A DNA stretch of 64,000 nucleotides from Rhizobium ruizarguesonis (GTDB lineage: Bacteria; Pseudomonadota; Alphaproteobacteria; Rhizobiales; Rhizobiaceae): assembly GCF_012349115.1 (NCBI RefSeq), contig NZ_PQIG01000086.1:1-64000 (forward strand), given 5' to 3'. Each line of letters starts with the position of its first letter. The first letter of the stretch is position 1. The notes beneath the pieces were generated by a model, which was given only the letters and a program-made list of their open reading frames with translations, did not search any database and was not told the origin of the DNA. The translations under genes were made by a program, and so were the position numbers. Of the stretch, positions 1 through 7,676 are shown one piece after another.

Positions 1-110
1 CAGGATGATTTTAGGCCGGGTCGGCCTAAAATCTCAATCCTGTTCTGCATTATATAGTTAGAGCATGATGTCGTCCGAAAACCGCGCACACTTTTCGGCA
101 TCATGCTCTA
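1..110. repeat. RIME-like rhizobial intergenic mosaic repeat (two palindromes)
   Basis: Two large palindromes lie side by side. The first has a perfect 11-bp stem (GATTTTAGGCC at 7-17, pairing with 23-33, loop GGGTC), flanked by CAGGAT at 1-6 pairing with ATCCTG at 37-42. The second runs from 59 to 110, with outer arms TAGAGCATGATG and its complement and inner arms CCGAAAA/CTTTTCGG. Size and two-palindrome layout fit the RIME1 class of Rhizobium-specific intergenic mosaic elements (established knowledge). The element begins at or before the window edge. It sits 5 bases past the ampC stop and could also fold as a transcript end. Confidence 0.75.
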
Positions 111-115
111 CCGGA

Positions 116-1273
116 TCAGCGCGCCGAAGTTATATCAGTCAGTATTTGGTAGGCGGCAGAGACACGGTCCTCGTTGGGATAGTTTTTGTTGGCCAGAATG
201 ACGATACCAACTCGCTCTTTCGGGATGAACGCGACATATGCGCCGAAACCATTCGTGGAGCCGGTTTTATTGATCCACACGTCGTCGCGCGGGTGCATCG
301 CCGGCGTCAGCTGCTTGACGGGAATGGTTTTGAGCATCGCGCTGGAATTGTTGTCCATCAACGTCGTCAACGTCGCGGGATAGGAATACTGCTCCCAAAT
401 AAGGTCTTGCGTCATCGCGCCGACATCGAAGTATCCCATGTGCGTGTTCGTGATCGCCTGATGGAGCTTTCCGTCCAACTTGACCAGTCCCATGTTCGCG
501 TCGATGAACCGGATCATGTCGCTTGCTGTGGATTTCACTCCATAGGCCTCGGACGAAAGAGTGGCGGGTGTCATCCGAGCCGGCTCACCGCTTCGCTTGT
601 AGCCTTGGGCATAGTCGGCCATTCTCGATTTCGGCACATTGATATACGTGCTCGTCAACCCGAGAGAAGGAAACAATTGGTCTTCCATAAGAGCTGTGAA
701 ATCTTTGCCCATGCTTTTCGCCGTTATGTATCCGAGCACGCCGATGCTCGGATTGGCGTATGTTCGGTGCGTTCCGGCGGCATATGAAGGTTTCCAACTT
801 GCGAAATACTCCATCAGCTGTTTTTCGGTTTTGACTTCATCGGGAACTTGCAGCGGAAATCCGCCAGCCGTGTGCGTGCCCAAATTCATCAGCTCGACAT
901 CGCCGAAGGGTCTTCCCTTCATCGACGGAAGATATTTGCGTGCCTTGTCCGACAGCGAAAGTCGGCCGGTCACGTCCGCGTAGGAGGTGAGGGTGACTGT
1001 AAACGTTTTGCTGATCGATCCCAGTTCGAACATGGTCGCCGGGCTGACGGGCCTGCCTGTGTCCTTCGACTCGACACCGTAGTTGAAGATGTGGTCCTCT
1101 CCGTCAACGGCGATGGCAACGGCCATGCCCGGAATGCCGTTTTTATCCATAATCGGCTTTACCGCTGCGTCCGAGATGGCTTTCAGTTTCATCTCGTCGG
1201 CCGCAAAGCCACTTGTGGCAATGCATGTCGAGACCAAGGTGGCCGATAGAATTTTTATCCAATTACGATTCAT
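116..1273 (-). CDS. ampC: class C beta-lactamase (AmpC type)
   Basis: A 385-residue periplasmic serine beta-lactamase of class C, expected to hydrolyse cephalosporins by an acyl-enzyme mechanism. Residues 1-24 form a Sec signal peptide (cleavage near GFA-ADE). The active-site SISK tetrad is at about 86-89, the second element YAN is in RTYANPSIG near 177, and the KTGSTNGFG triad is near 340; all three serine-hydrolase motifs are intact. An upstream in-frame ATG exists, but GGAGG six bases before the ATG at 1273 supports this start. The gene diverges from a LysR gene 123 bp away, the standard ampR-ampC layout, so inducible expression is likely. A related esterase or DD-peptidase is the alternative, but the AmpR neighbour favours AmpC. 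Confidence 0.9.
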   Translation of the reverse strand: MNRNWIKILSATLVSTCIATSGFAADEMKLKAISDAAVKPIMDKNGIPGMAVAIAVDGEDHIFNYGVESKDTGRPVSPATMFELGSISKTFTVTLTSYADVTGRLSLSDKARKYLPSMKGRPFGDVELMNLGTHTAGGFPLQVPDEVKTEKQLMEYFASWKPSYAAGTHRTYANPSIGVLGYITAKSMGKDFTALMEDQLFPSLGLTSTYINVPKSRMADYAQGYKRSGEPARMTPATLSSEAYGVKSTASDMIRFIDANMGLVKLDGKLHQAITNTHMGYFDVGAMTQDLIWEQYSYPATLTTLMDNNSSAMLKTIPVKQLTPAMHPRDDVWINKTGSTNGFGAYVAFIPKERVGIVILANKNYPNEDRVSAAYQILTDITSAR

Positions 1274-1396
1274 TTTCATCCTCCGCAGGCAGCTTTTCAT
1301 CAACGCAAAGGCGCATGAGGACGGCATTTAACGGCACTGTTTTACGGCAGCAAACGATGATATCTCGGAGGAGATCCAAGAAAATCTAGGGCTAAG
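1274..1396. promoter_or_regulatory. ampC/ampR divergent promoter region
   Basis: This 123-bp spacer between the two start codons must hold both promoters and, by analogy with other ampR-ampC pairs, one LysR-type operator of T-N11-A form. I could not single out the operator. ampR has AGGG five bases before its ATG. Confidence 0.5.
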
Positions 1397-2281
1397 ATGG
1401 TTCGGCAATTCCTCCCTTTAAACGGCTTGAGGGCCTTCGAGGCATCGGCAAGACATCTCAGCTTCACCCGTGCCGCGATCGAGCTTTGTGTTACCCAGGC
1501 CGCTGTAAGCCAGCAGGTCAAAAGCCTGGAGAAGCGATTGGGGGCTGCCCTTTTTCAGCGTCTCCCCAGAGGCTTGAAAATCACCGCAGAAGGCGAAGCC
1601 CTTTTGCCGACCCTGACCAATTCCTTCGATCAGATGGCGATCACGCTGGACCGGATTGAAGCCGGGCAGGTTCGGGAATTGCTGTTCTTGGGCGTGGTCG
1701 GGACGTTTGCCGTTGGCTGGTTGTTGCCGAGGCTTTCGGATTTTCAACGGCAGCATCCGTTCATCGATGTGCGCGTTTCGACAAACAATAATCGCGTCGA
1801 TATGGCGGCCGAGGGACTGGACTTAGCCATTCGCTTCGGCAGCGGCTCCTGGCACGGCACAGAAGCGCTGCGTCTGTTCGACGCTCCGCTCTCTCCTCTG
1901 TGCACGCCCAAATTGGCCGAGCGTTTAAGGTCGCCTGCAGACCTGGTCGAAGCGACGCTTTTGCGGAGCTACAGGGCGGACGAATGGAGCGCCTGGTTCG
2001 CGGCAGCGAACGTTCCTCCGGCGGCGCAGATAAACGCCGGTATCGTCTTCGACTCTTCCCTCGCGATGATGGAGGCGGCCCTGCAAGGACTGGGGATCGC
2101 TCTGGCACCGCCGTCGATGTTTTCCAGACATCTATCCTCGGGGGCTATTAGACAACCTTTTCCTACGACCATATCGTTGGGGAGCTATTGGCTGACCCGA
2201 CTTCAATCAAGGCCGCCAACAGCAGCCATGCTCGCATTTTCCGATTGGATAACGTCGCAGATGTCTTCCGCATCTCAATGA
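1397..2281 (+). CDS. ampR: LysR-family regulator of ampC (AmpR)
   Basis: A 294-residue LysR-type regulator. An N-terminal winged helix-turn-helix (about 7-66, with LSFTRAAIELCVTQAAVSQQ) is followed by a periplasmic-binding-protein-like effector domain (about 95-290). It begins MVRQFLPLNGLRAFEA, the usual AmpR opening, and contains the AmpR-like VDMAAEGLDLAIRFG stretch. In known systems AmpR senses cell-wall muropeptides and represses or activates the divergent ampC. Orientation and 123-bp spacing match that role. The regulatory link is inferred from synteny; the family assignment is firm. Confidence 0.88.
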   Translation: MVRQFLPLNGLRAFEASARHLSFTRAAIELCVTQAAVSQQVKSLEKRLGAALFQRLPRGLKITAEGEALLPTLTNSFDQMAITLDRIEAGQVRELLFLGVVGTFAVGWLLPRLSDFQRQHPFIDVRVSTNNNRVDMAAEGLDLAIRFGSGSWHGTEALRLFDAPLSPLCTPKLAERLRSPADLVEATLLRSYRADEWSAWFAAANVPPAAQINAGIVFDSSLAMMEAALQGLGIALAPPSMFSRHLSSGAIRQPFPTTISLGSYWLTRLQSRPPTAAMLAFSDWITSQMSSASQ

Positions 2282-2362
2282 CAGCTTCTGGTGGATTCCG
2301 ATCCTCGACCTGACGTCGGCAAGGAGATCGGTGAAATTGGTGAGGCGAAGACACAATAGAGT

Positions 2363-2392
2363 ATTTCGGTATGGCGCGCGCCATACCGAAAT
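2363..2392. repeat. 30-bp perfect palindrome between convergent genes
   Basis: The half-site ATTTCGGTATGGCGC is followed directly by its exact reverse complement. It lies between the end of ampR and the end of the VOC gene, so a bidirectional terminator is the simple reading. There is no T-run on either side, and the zero-spacer symmetry with a GCGCGC core is unusual for a terminator. A protein-binding or repeat-family role is possible. Confidence 0.6.
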
Positions 2393-2426
2393 GCCGTTGC
2401 TTCTCAGAGGATGTCGCCGCTGTTGC

Positions 2427-3116
2427 CTATAAGGGCAGCTGCTTGCCGGCCTGTTCGCTGACCATGTATTCGGCGTACCAGTCCGGCCAACCTTCGTCGT
2501 GCTTGCCGCCGTTTCGCTTCTCGTGTTCGCCGTGGGCGGTCGCCGCGCGGCGGAGCGCTGACGCAAGCTCGGTCGACGTCGTGAATTTCGTCTCGTCGGC
2601 GTCGATGCGTCCCGGCAACCGCGTGGTGACTTCCTGGAACAGCCAGCCGTTGCCGTCGGGATCCTTGAAAGATGCGAAGGAGCGATAGCTGCGGTGATCG
2701 GGATCGCGGCCGGCGATCCGCAGCCGTCCGAACAGGTAGGGCTCGTCCTTGCCGGCATAGACGCCGGCCGCGTCATGGAACACTTGGCTCACCTCGACCC
2801 CGCGGGCGATCAGGTCGCGGCGGGCCGCCTCGACGTCGGAGACGATAAGGTAAAGGCCCTGGGCCGAGCCGGGTGGCGCGGCGGTGACGTTCTTGCCGAA
2901 GATGATCGCACAGCCGGAGCCGGGCGGGGTAAACTGGATCACACGGAAATCGGCATCATTGGCGAAGTCGGCATCGAGCCGCCAGCCCAGGCCGTCGTAA
3001 AAACGTTTGGCGCGGTCGACGTCGGAAACGGGGATGACGACCACCTCGAGCTTGGTGTCGACAGGCTGTGTTCTCGGGGTCTCAATGGGGGTTTCACTGC
3101 GCATGGCATTGCTCAT
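2427..3116 (-). CDS. VOC-family (glyoxalase-fold) protein
   Basis: A 229-residue protein of the vicinal-oxygen-chelate superfamily. The glyoxalase-like part spans about 20-150: KLEVVVIPVSDVDRAKRFYDGLGWRLD opens the first beta-alpha-beta-beta-beta module and FKDPDGNGWLFQEVTTRLP closes the second. A hydrophilic tail of about 70 residues follows (EHEKRNGGKHDEGWPDWYAEYMV), a C-terminal extension seen in some relatives of this family. The start is supported by AAGGAG six bases upstream. Substrate unknown: glyoxalase, dioxygenase and antibiotic-resistance members share the fold. It lies beside the CGNR/hydrolase scar, with 187 bp between. Confidence 0.8.
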   Translation of the reverse strand: MSNAMRSETPIETPRTQPVDTKLEVVVIPVSDVDRAKRFYDGLGWRLDADFANDADFRVIQFTPPGSGCAIIFGKNVTAAPPGSAQGLYLIVSDVEAARRDLIARGVEVSQVFHDAAGVYAGKDEPYLFGRLRIAGRDPDHRSYRSFASFKDPDGNGWLFQEVTTRLPGRIDADETKFTTSTELASALRRAATAHGEHEKRNGGKHDEGWPDWYAEYMVSEQAGKQLPL

Positions 3117-3303
3117 CTTCAGCTCCTTGAGGTTTTGGATGCGTTAAGAATGGCGATACATGTCACCAGCCAGTGGACCACAGCGCTGTGAGGCCGTCGA
3201 ATCAATTATTCTGTCTGATTTGGCCGGTATTGGCGGATTCCATGCCTATACCGGTTGAAGACAGATTCCGACCCGGCCATGCAAAGATCCGGCTGACAGC
3301 GCA

Positions 3304-3537
3304 TCACTCGTGATCCGCCTTCAGCCGATGCCTGTGGGCTGCCTGCTTTGCCCGGTTGCCGCACATGGCCATGCTGCACCAGCGCCGCCGGTGGCCACGG
3401 GTGTGGTCGGCAAAAAGCAACGTGCAGACCGGTCCCTCGCAGGCCTTCACGGTAGAGAAATCCTCCGTGCAGACGAATTGCGCCAGCGCTTCGCCGACCG
3501 GCAGCAGCAGCGCATCGGGCGAGCGACGTCGACGGCT
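3304..3537 (-). pseudogene. C-terminal remnant of a CGNR zinc-finger regulator
   Basis: Reading leftward, this frame gives about 77 residues ending in a complete CGNR zinc-finger signature: VCTLLFADHTRGHRRRW, then CSMAMCGNRAKQAAHR. The two Cys of the first half (CEGPVC) precede it. Full-length members of the ABATE/CGNR family run near 180-200 residues with an N-terminal ABATE domain. Here the frame hits a TGA (complement at 3538-3540) just upstream, with no start codon and no ABATE domain. Over its last bases it overlaps, on the opposite strand, the first recognisable residues of the hydrolase. Both genes therefore lost their 5' ends in one event (inference). Non-functional unless expressed as a fusion. 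Confidence 0.75.
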
Positions 3538-4343
3538 TCAAGATATTCTATCGCGAAGCGGGTTCGCCGGATGCTCCGAAGCTGCTTTTGCTGCACGGCT
3601 TTCCGAGCGCCGGCCACATGTTCCGCGACCTGATTCCGCTGCTGGCCGACCGCTTCCACATCGTCGCGCCCGATCTTCCGGGCTTCGGACAATCCGACCT
3701 GCCGGCCCGGCCTGCCACCTTCGACGGGATCGCGGCCACGATCGACCGCTTCACCGAAATCGTCGGCTTCGATCGTTACGCCGTCTACGTGTTCGACTAT
3801 GGCGCGCCGACGGGCTTCCGGCTGGCGGTGAAACATCCCGAGCGCATCACGGCGATCATCTCGCAGAACGGCAATGCCTATGTCGAAGGTCTCAGCGACG
3901 GCTGGAACCCGATCCAGGCCTATTGGGAGGACGCCTCCGAAGAGAACCGCAATGCGCTGAAAGCGATGCTCCAGCCGGAGGCGACGATCTGGCAATATAC
4001 CCATGGCGTCGCCGATCCGACGGCGGTTTCGCCGGATGGTTATTCGCTCGACAATTTCTATCTGGCCCGGCCTGAAGTCGAGGATGTGCAACTCGATCTT
4101 TTCGGCGACTACAAGAGCAATGTCGCGCTCTATCCTGCCTTCCAGGCGTATTTCCGCACCCACAAGCCGCCGTTCCTGGCCGTGTGGGGTGAGAATGACC
4201 CGTTCTTCCTGCCGCCCGGTGCAGAGGCCTTCAAGCGCGATAATCCGGGCGCGGTCGTGCGCTTCCTCGACACGGGCCATTTTGCGCTGGAAACGCATGC
4301 TGCCGAGATCGCTGCCGAGATTCGGGATTTTCTGGCCCGCTGA
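3528..4343 (+). pseudogene. alpha/beta hydrolase, 5'-truncated (haloalkane dehalogenase/epoxide hydrolase type)
   Basis: From 3528 the frame reads VDGFKIFYREAG then LLLLHGFPSAGH, the usual N-terminal strands and oxyanion region, so homology begins about 15-20 residues after where a start is expected. Upstream in frame there is no ATG or GTG before a TAG near 3453. The only start-like codon is a TTG at 3588 inside the LLLLHGFP strand, which would remove a core beta-strand (251 residues). The rest is intact: nucleophile region VFDYGAPTGF (Asp, as in haloalkane dehalogenases), acid in WGENDPF and His in DTGHFALETH. Probably a gene that lost its promoter and first codons by deletion; 64 bp upstream of the SDR gene. 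Confidence 0.7.
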
Positions 4344-4407
4344 CGGCAACCCGGCGCCGCCCCGCCGGAATGGGCGGGCGGTGGCCGAAGCAGAGAGGAG
4401 AAACGAC

Positions 4408-5178
4408 ATGTCGAACTCAGTAGCGATCATCACCGGGGCCAGCCAGGGTATCGGCCAGGCGACGGCGCGGCGCCTCGCGCGCGATTTTTCGGCGCTGGTG
4501 TTGGTCGCCCGCAACCGCGCCAATCTTGAGGAGACCGCGCAGGCGGTGAGGGCGGCCGGCGCGCAAGCCCTCGTCATCGGCGCCGACCTTGCCGAGCCGC
4601 AAACGGCGCAGGCCGTGGTCGATCAGGCGCTTGGCGCCTTCGGCCGCATCGATGCGCTGCTCAACATCGCCGGCGGGGTGCCACAGATCGATCTTTTCGA
4701 GATGACCGATGCGCAGTGGGAAGACGGGCTGGCGTTAAAGCTGCACGGCGCGAGGCGCCTGACGATAGCGGCATGGCCGGCGCTGAAAGAGGCAAAGGGC
4801 TCCGTCGTCTTGATGTCGGGCAATTCGGCGGTGTTTCCGAAGGCGCCGTATGCGGCGGTCGGTACCATCAATGCTGCCATCGTCGCGCTCGCCAAGGCCT
4901 TTTCCGATCGCGGCATCACCGATGGCGTGCAGGTCAACAGCGTGCTGCCCGGTCCCGTCATGACCGGCCGGCGTCGTTCCTATCTCGATTACTGGGCGCC
5001 GCTGCATGGCGTGAGCGTGGAAGAGGCGATCGCGCATTTCCCCAAGCAGGCCGGCATCGCCCGCTACGGCGAACCGGAAGAAATCGCCGAACTGATGGCT
5101 TTCCTGGTATCGCCGGGCGCACGCTGGATGACCGGCTCGACGCTGCGCATGGATGGCGGCGAGGTGAAGTCGATCTGA
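4408..5178 (+). CDS. SDR-fold protein lacking the catalytic Tyr-Lys pair
   Basis: A 256-residue short-chain dehydrogenase/reductase-fold protein. The Rossmann motif TGASQGIGQ is at about 8-16, NIAGG replaces NNAG, and the C-terminal GSTLRMDGGE is typical. In the catalytic stretch (GNSAVFPKAPYAAVGTINAA) the positions that normally read YxxxK read VGTIN, so both the general-acid Tyr and the Lys appear to be missing, while the upstream Ser remains. Enzyme activity by the standard SDR mechanism is therefore doubtful. The start is supported by AGAGGAG upstream. It probably formed an operon with the hydrolase, which is now truncated. Confidence 0.8.
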   Translation: MSNSVAIITGASQGIGQATARRLARDFSALVLVARNRANLEETAQAVRAAGAQALVIGADLAEPQTAQAVVDQALGAFGRIDALLNIAGGVPQIDLFEMTDAQWEDGLALKLHGARRLTIAAWPALKEAKGSVVLMSGNSAVFPKAPYAAVGTINAAIVALAKAFSDRGITDGVQVNSVLPGPVMTGRRRSYLDYWAPLHGVSVEEAIAHFPKQAGIARYGEPEEIAELMAFLVSPGARWMTGSTLRMDGGEVKSI

Positions 5179-5185
5179 TGCGGTC

Positions 5186-5208
5186 GACGGCGGGAGTGCC
5201 CCGCCGTC
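5186..5208. terminator. hairpin between convergent SDR and ribH
   Basis: GACGGCGGG at 5186-5194 pairs perfectly with 5200-5208 across the loop AGTGC. It starts 8 bases after the SDR stop and lies between convergent genes. Only a weak T-rich stretch follows on the + strand. Confidence 0.6.
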
Positions 5209-5245
5209 TTCATCTCCTATTGTTCCTCTGCTCGTCGAGCCGCTT

Positions 5246-5680
5246 TCACGCGGCGAGAGCGGCGCGGGTTTTGCCGATCGTCAAAGCCGCCTTTGCGGCC
5301 TCGCGCCCTTTCTCGACGAAATGTGCGCGGTAGATCTGCTGGTGATGCTCGGTTTCCTGATACTGATGCGGCGTCAGCGAAACCGACAGCACCGGCACGC
5401 CGGTATCCATGCCGGCGCGCATCAGCCCATCGACGACGGCCTGGGCGACGAATTCGTGCCGGTAGATTCCGCCGTCGACGACGAAGGCGGCGGCAACGAC
5501 AGCAGCATAGCGCCCGCTTGCCGCAAGATCGCGTGACAGCAGCGGCATCTCGAATGCGCCGGGAACATCGAACACATCGACCTGCTCGGGCGGAATAAGC
5601 TGATGGAAGCCATCTAGGGCACGGTCGACGATATCGGCATGCCAGCTGGCTTTGATGAAGGCATAGCGGGTGGGTGTCAT
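5246..5680 (-). CDS. ribH: 6,7-dimethyl-8-ribityllumazine synthase (RibH2-like)
   Basis: A 144-residue cytoplasmic enzyme condensing the ribitylamino-uracil intermediate with 3,4-dihydroxy-2-butanone 4-phosphate, the penultimate step of riboflavin synthesis. It shows ASWHADIVDRAL near the N-terminus, the DVPGAFEMPLL substrate loop (about 39-49) and LTPHQYQETEHHQQIY near residues 100-118. The length and this sequence type resemble the RibH2 form described in Brucella and other Rhizobiales. AAAGGAG precedes the ATG. No other rib gene is adjacent. Expression should be controlled by the FMN riboswitch upstream, which predicts repression when FMN is plentiful. Confidence 0.93.
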   Translation of the reverse strand: MTPTRYAFIKASWHADIVDRALDGFHQLIPPEQVDVFDVPGAFEMPLLSRDLAASGRYAAVVAAAFVVDGGIYRHEFVAQAVVDGLMRAGMDTGVPVLSVSLTPHQYQETEHHQQIYRAHFVEKGREAAKAALTIGKTRAALAA

Positions 5681-5763
5681 GGTAATCTCCTTTGGCGAAC
5701 AGACACATCACCCAAGGCGATCACGAACGTCCCCGACAGCCGCAAGGGCGGCAGGAACGCGCG

Positions 5764-5900
5764 TTCTCTTTCATCCGGACTATGACCGTCGGCTCAGGCA
5801 TCTCACCTGATCTGCTGACCCTTCCTGAGAAGGCGCTCGCGGGCTCGCAATCCAAATTGCATACCGCCGGTAGGGACTTGCACCCCGCCCTGAGAACGGC
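5764..5900 (-). promoter_or_regulatory. FMN riboswitch (RFN element) in the ribH leader
   Basis: Read on the minus strand, this stretch carries the conserved RFN blocks in order: AGGGCGGGGTGCAAGTCCC, ACCGGCGGT, GAGCCCGCGAGCGC, GTCAGCAGATC, GGTGAGATGCC, GAGCCGACGGT and AGTCCGGATGAAAGAG. It ends about 83 bases before the ribH start, enough for an expression platform. It is the only recognised signal in the otherwise gene-free stretch 5681-6162; the rest (5901-6162) I read as promoter regions of ribH and of the SRPBCC gene. Confidence 0.93.
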
Positions 5901-6162
5901 GCGAACAATAGGTGGAAGGTGACGGGCTGGCAATAGTCCGGAAAGAGCTTTCATGACCGATGAAAGCGCCGATGCAGGATCAGGGCTCCCGACGCGGCGA
6001 TTTTGCTTGTTCGTCGATCGCGACGGGCAAGCCCTCTTGTGGAGGATGGGCTTGCGCCTACATGCTTCCAGTGAGGACATTCACGTCAGAATAGCACGGC
6101 AAGACAGGATGCGCCGTCTCCAGCGGAGACGGGCAGGGCCGTGGCAACCACGGGAGAGAGAG

Positions 6163-6609
6163 ATGCAAGACCCCTTCGTCGTCCACCGCGAGGCGCATAT
6201 CGCGGCGCCGCCGGCCGCGGTGTTCGCGCTGATGACCGACCCGGAAAAGATCCTGCGCTGGATGGGAACGGAGGCGCAGGTCGAGCCGCAGCCCGGTGGG
6301 CTCTATCTCGTCAACGTCACCGGCGCCCGCTTTGCGCGCGGCTCGTTTCGAGAAGTGGTTCCGGTTCATCGCCTTGCCTACAGCTTCGGCTGGGACGGCA
6401 GTGAGGTGGTGCCGCCGGGGTCGAGCCTGGTCGAGATCGACCTGATCGAGCAAGGAGATGGAACGCTGTTGCGGCTCACCCATAGCGGCCTGCCGAGCGC
6501 CGAGCAATGCGCCGGCCATGCGGAAGGCTGGGCGCATTACCTCGGGCGGTTGACCGAGGTCGCCGCCGGGCATGATCCGGGTCCCGACCCTTTTTACGGC
6601 AGGACATGA
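6163..6609 (+). CDS. SRPBCC (AHSA1-like) domain protein
   Basis: A 148-residue single-domain protein of the START/Bet v 1-like superfamily, AHSA1 branch. The opening VHREAHIAAPPAAVFALMTDPEKILRWMG is the typical first beta-strand plus two helices, and the C-terminal helix is GWAHYLGRLTEVAAG. These proteins form a hydrophobic pocket, and the ligand is usually unknown. In bacteria they are often paired with an ArsR regulator; none is adjacent here. GGGAGAGAGAG just upstream favours the ATG at 6163 over earlier in-frame codons. Function not assigned. Confidence 0.8.
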   Translation: MQDPFVVHREAHIAAPPAAVFALMTDPEKILRWMGTEAQVEPQPGGLYLVNVTGARFARGSFREVVPVHRLAYSFGWDGSEVVPPGSSLVEIDLIEQGDGTLLRLTHSGLPSAEQCAGHAEGWAHYLGRLTEVAAGHDPGPDPFYGRT

Positions 6610-6795
6610 ACAAATTTTGCCGGCAGCGGGGCGTCTGTGAAGCGCTTGCCGTTGCGACAACAACGGTCGGCGAGCGCCCAAGCCGGTCGTGCGGAAGCGC
6701 TTCTTTTGCTACCGCAAACATGAACGCGCAGTTCATCTCCAGTTCAATTTAGCGGTCCTAATCTGCGGACGGCTGGATTGAAAATGGAGTTCACG

Positions 6796-7104
6796 ATGAA
6801 GGCACTTTCTATCGCGGCTGCCTTGCTTGCCGGCAGCCTCTCGATCGGTACCGCGGAGGCAATGCCGATGGGGACAATCAATGTCCAGAGCAATGTCACA
6901 AGGGTCGACTACGCCTGCGGTCGCGGCTGGCATCTGACGCGCTGGGGCGAATGCCGGCGAAACTGGAGACGCCCGCCGCCGGTAGCTTTCTACGGTGGTC
7001 CGCCCCGCTGGGGCTGGGAGCGGCGTCACCGGGATTGGGATGGTCCGCGCTGGCGCGATGAGAGGCGCTGGGATCGCGACCGGCGTTGGCGGGATGATGA
7101 CTAA
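6796..7104 (+). CDS. small secreted Arg/Trp-rich protein (GCG_CRPN-type)
   Basis: A 102-residue exported protein with a signal peptide of about 22 residues (MKALSIAAALLAG to TAEA). The mature part has a short Cys motif (YACGRGWHLTRWGEC), then a tail full of Arg, Trp, Pro and Asp (WRRPPPV, HRDWDGPRWRDERRWDRDRRW). The Cys motif followed by low-complexity sequence matches small rhizobial proteins labelled GCG_CRPN prefix-to-repeats in protein databases, with unknown function. GGAG six bases before 6796 decides the start over the ATG at 6784. A terminator follows, so it is probably monocistronic. Confidence 0.7.
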   Translation: MKALSIAAALLAGSLSIGTAEAMPMGTINVQSNVTRVDYACGRGWHLTRWGECRRNWRRPPPVAFYGGPPRWGWERRHRDWDGPRWRDERRWDRDRRWRDDD

Positions 7105-7130
7105 AGGTCTGGCTTAGATGTAGATGGACG

Positions 7131-7162
7131 AAGGCCGGAGCGATTTTCGCCCGGCCTTTTCT
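7131..7162 (+). terminator. rho-independent terminator after the small secreted protein
   Basis: AGGCCGG at 7132-7138 pairs with CCGGCCT at 7151-7157, followed by TTTTCT. It lies 27 bases after the stop. Confidence 0.75.
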
Positions 7163-7213
7163 AATGCTTCGCCGACGCTGACAGCCAGCGTTCTCCCGAT
7201 TCGCCCGAGAGGA

Positions 7214-7438
7214 TCAGATCCTGCTGACGAGCCAGTGCTTGTCGTCGATCAATTCCTCGAGCTCGACGGGATCCTTGACGCCGAATTCGAACCATTCGAC
7301 GAGTTCTTTCGCCTTGCGGCTGCTCTCCTCCGCCGTCAGCTCGACCTGATATCTTTCGCACCATCGCCGAAGGATCGACGTCAGCAGCGTCATGTCATTC
7401 CCATCCAGCGGAACTTTCGGCCAGAAAATCGTGCCCAT
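7214..7438 (-). CDS. small conserved-looking acidic protein, function unknown
   Basis: A 74-residue soluble protein starting MGTIFWPKVPLDGNDMTLL. It contains an acidic helical region (LTAEESSRKAKELVEWFEFGVKDPVELEELID) and ends LVSRI. There is no signal peptide, membrane segment or recognised motif. GAGGGG a few bases before 7438 supports this ATG over an upstream TTG. It is convergent with the preceding gene, and the codon pattern is ordinary for the genome. The 238-bp stretch 7439-7676 upstream is AT-rich near 7495-7520 and probably holds its promoter. Nothing else was recognised there. Confidence 0.6.
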   Translation of the reverse strand: MGTIFWPKVPLDGNDMTLLTSILRRWCERYQVELTAEESSRKAKELVEWFEFGVKDPVELEELIDDKHWLVSRI

Positions 7439-7676
7439 CGTACCCCTCAATCACACGATGACGAACGGCCCCATAATGGAATCAAAGCCGCGCAAGTTTA
7501 AAGTGTTTATTTTTTGTTTTCCACCGCGGCGAATGGTTTTCGACAGGGAGTGGAACGTCCTTTTGGGGATGAAAGGTTGAGCCGGTGGAAACGTCCTCAT
7601 GGACATTCGGAATGGCTGCTTGCGCTCACCCGGGGACATCCTTGCGGCCGCCCCGGTCAGCGTGCGATGTTAAGCC

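Noticed and set aside
3356..3527. Using an upstream plus-strand ATG to rescue the truncated hydrolase
   Set aside because: The ATG-initiated frame there is not in phase with the hydrolase. In the right phase a TAG closes the frame near 3453 with no ATG or GTG after it.
3447..4577. 376-codon minus-strand frame across the hydrolase
   Set aside because: Arg/Gly-rich antisense shadow; the hydrolase motifs lie on the plus strand.
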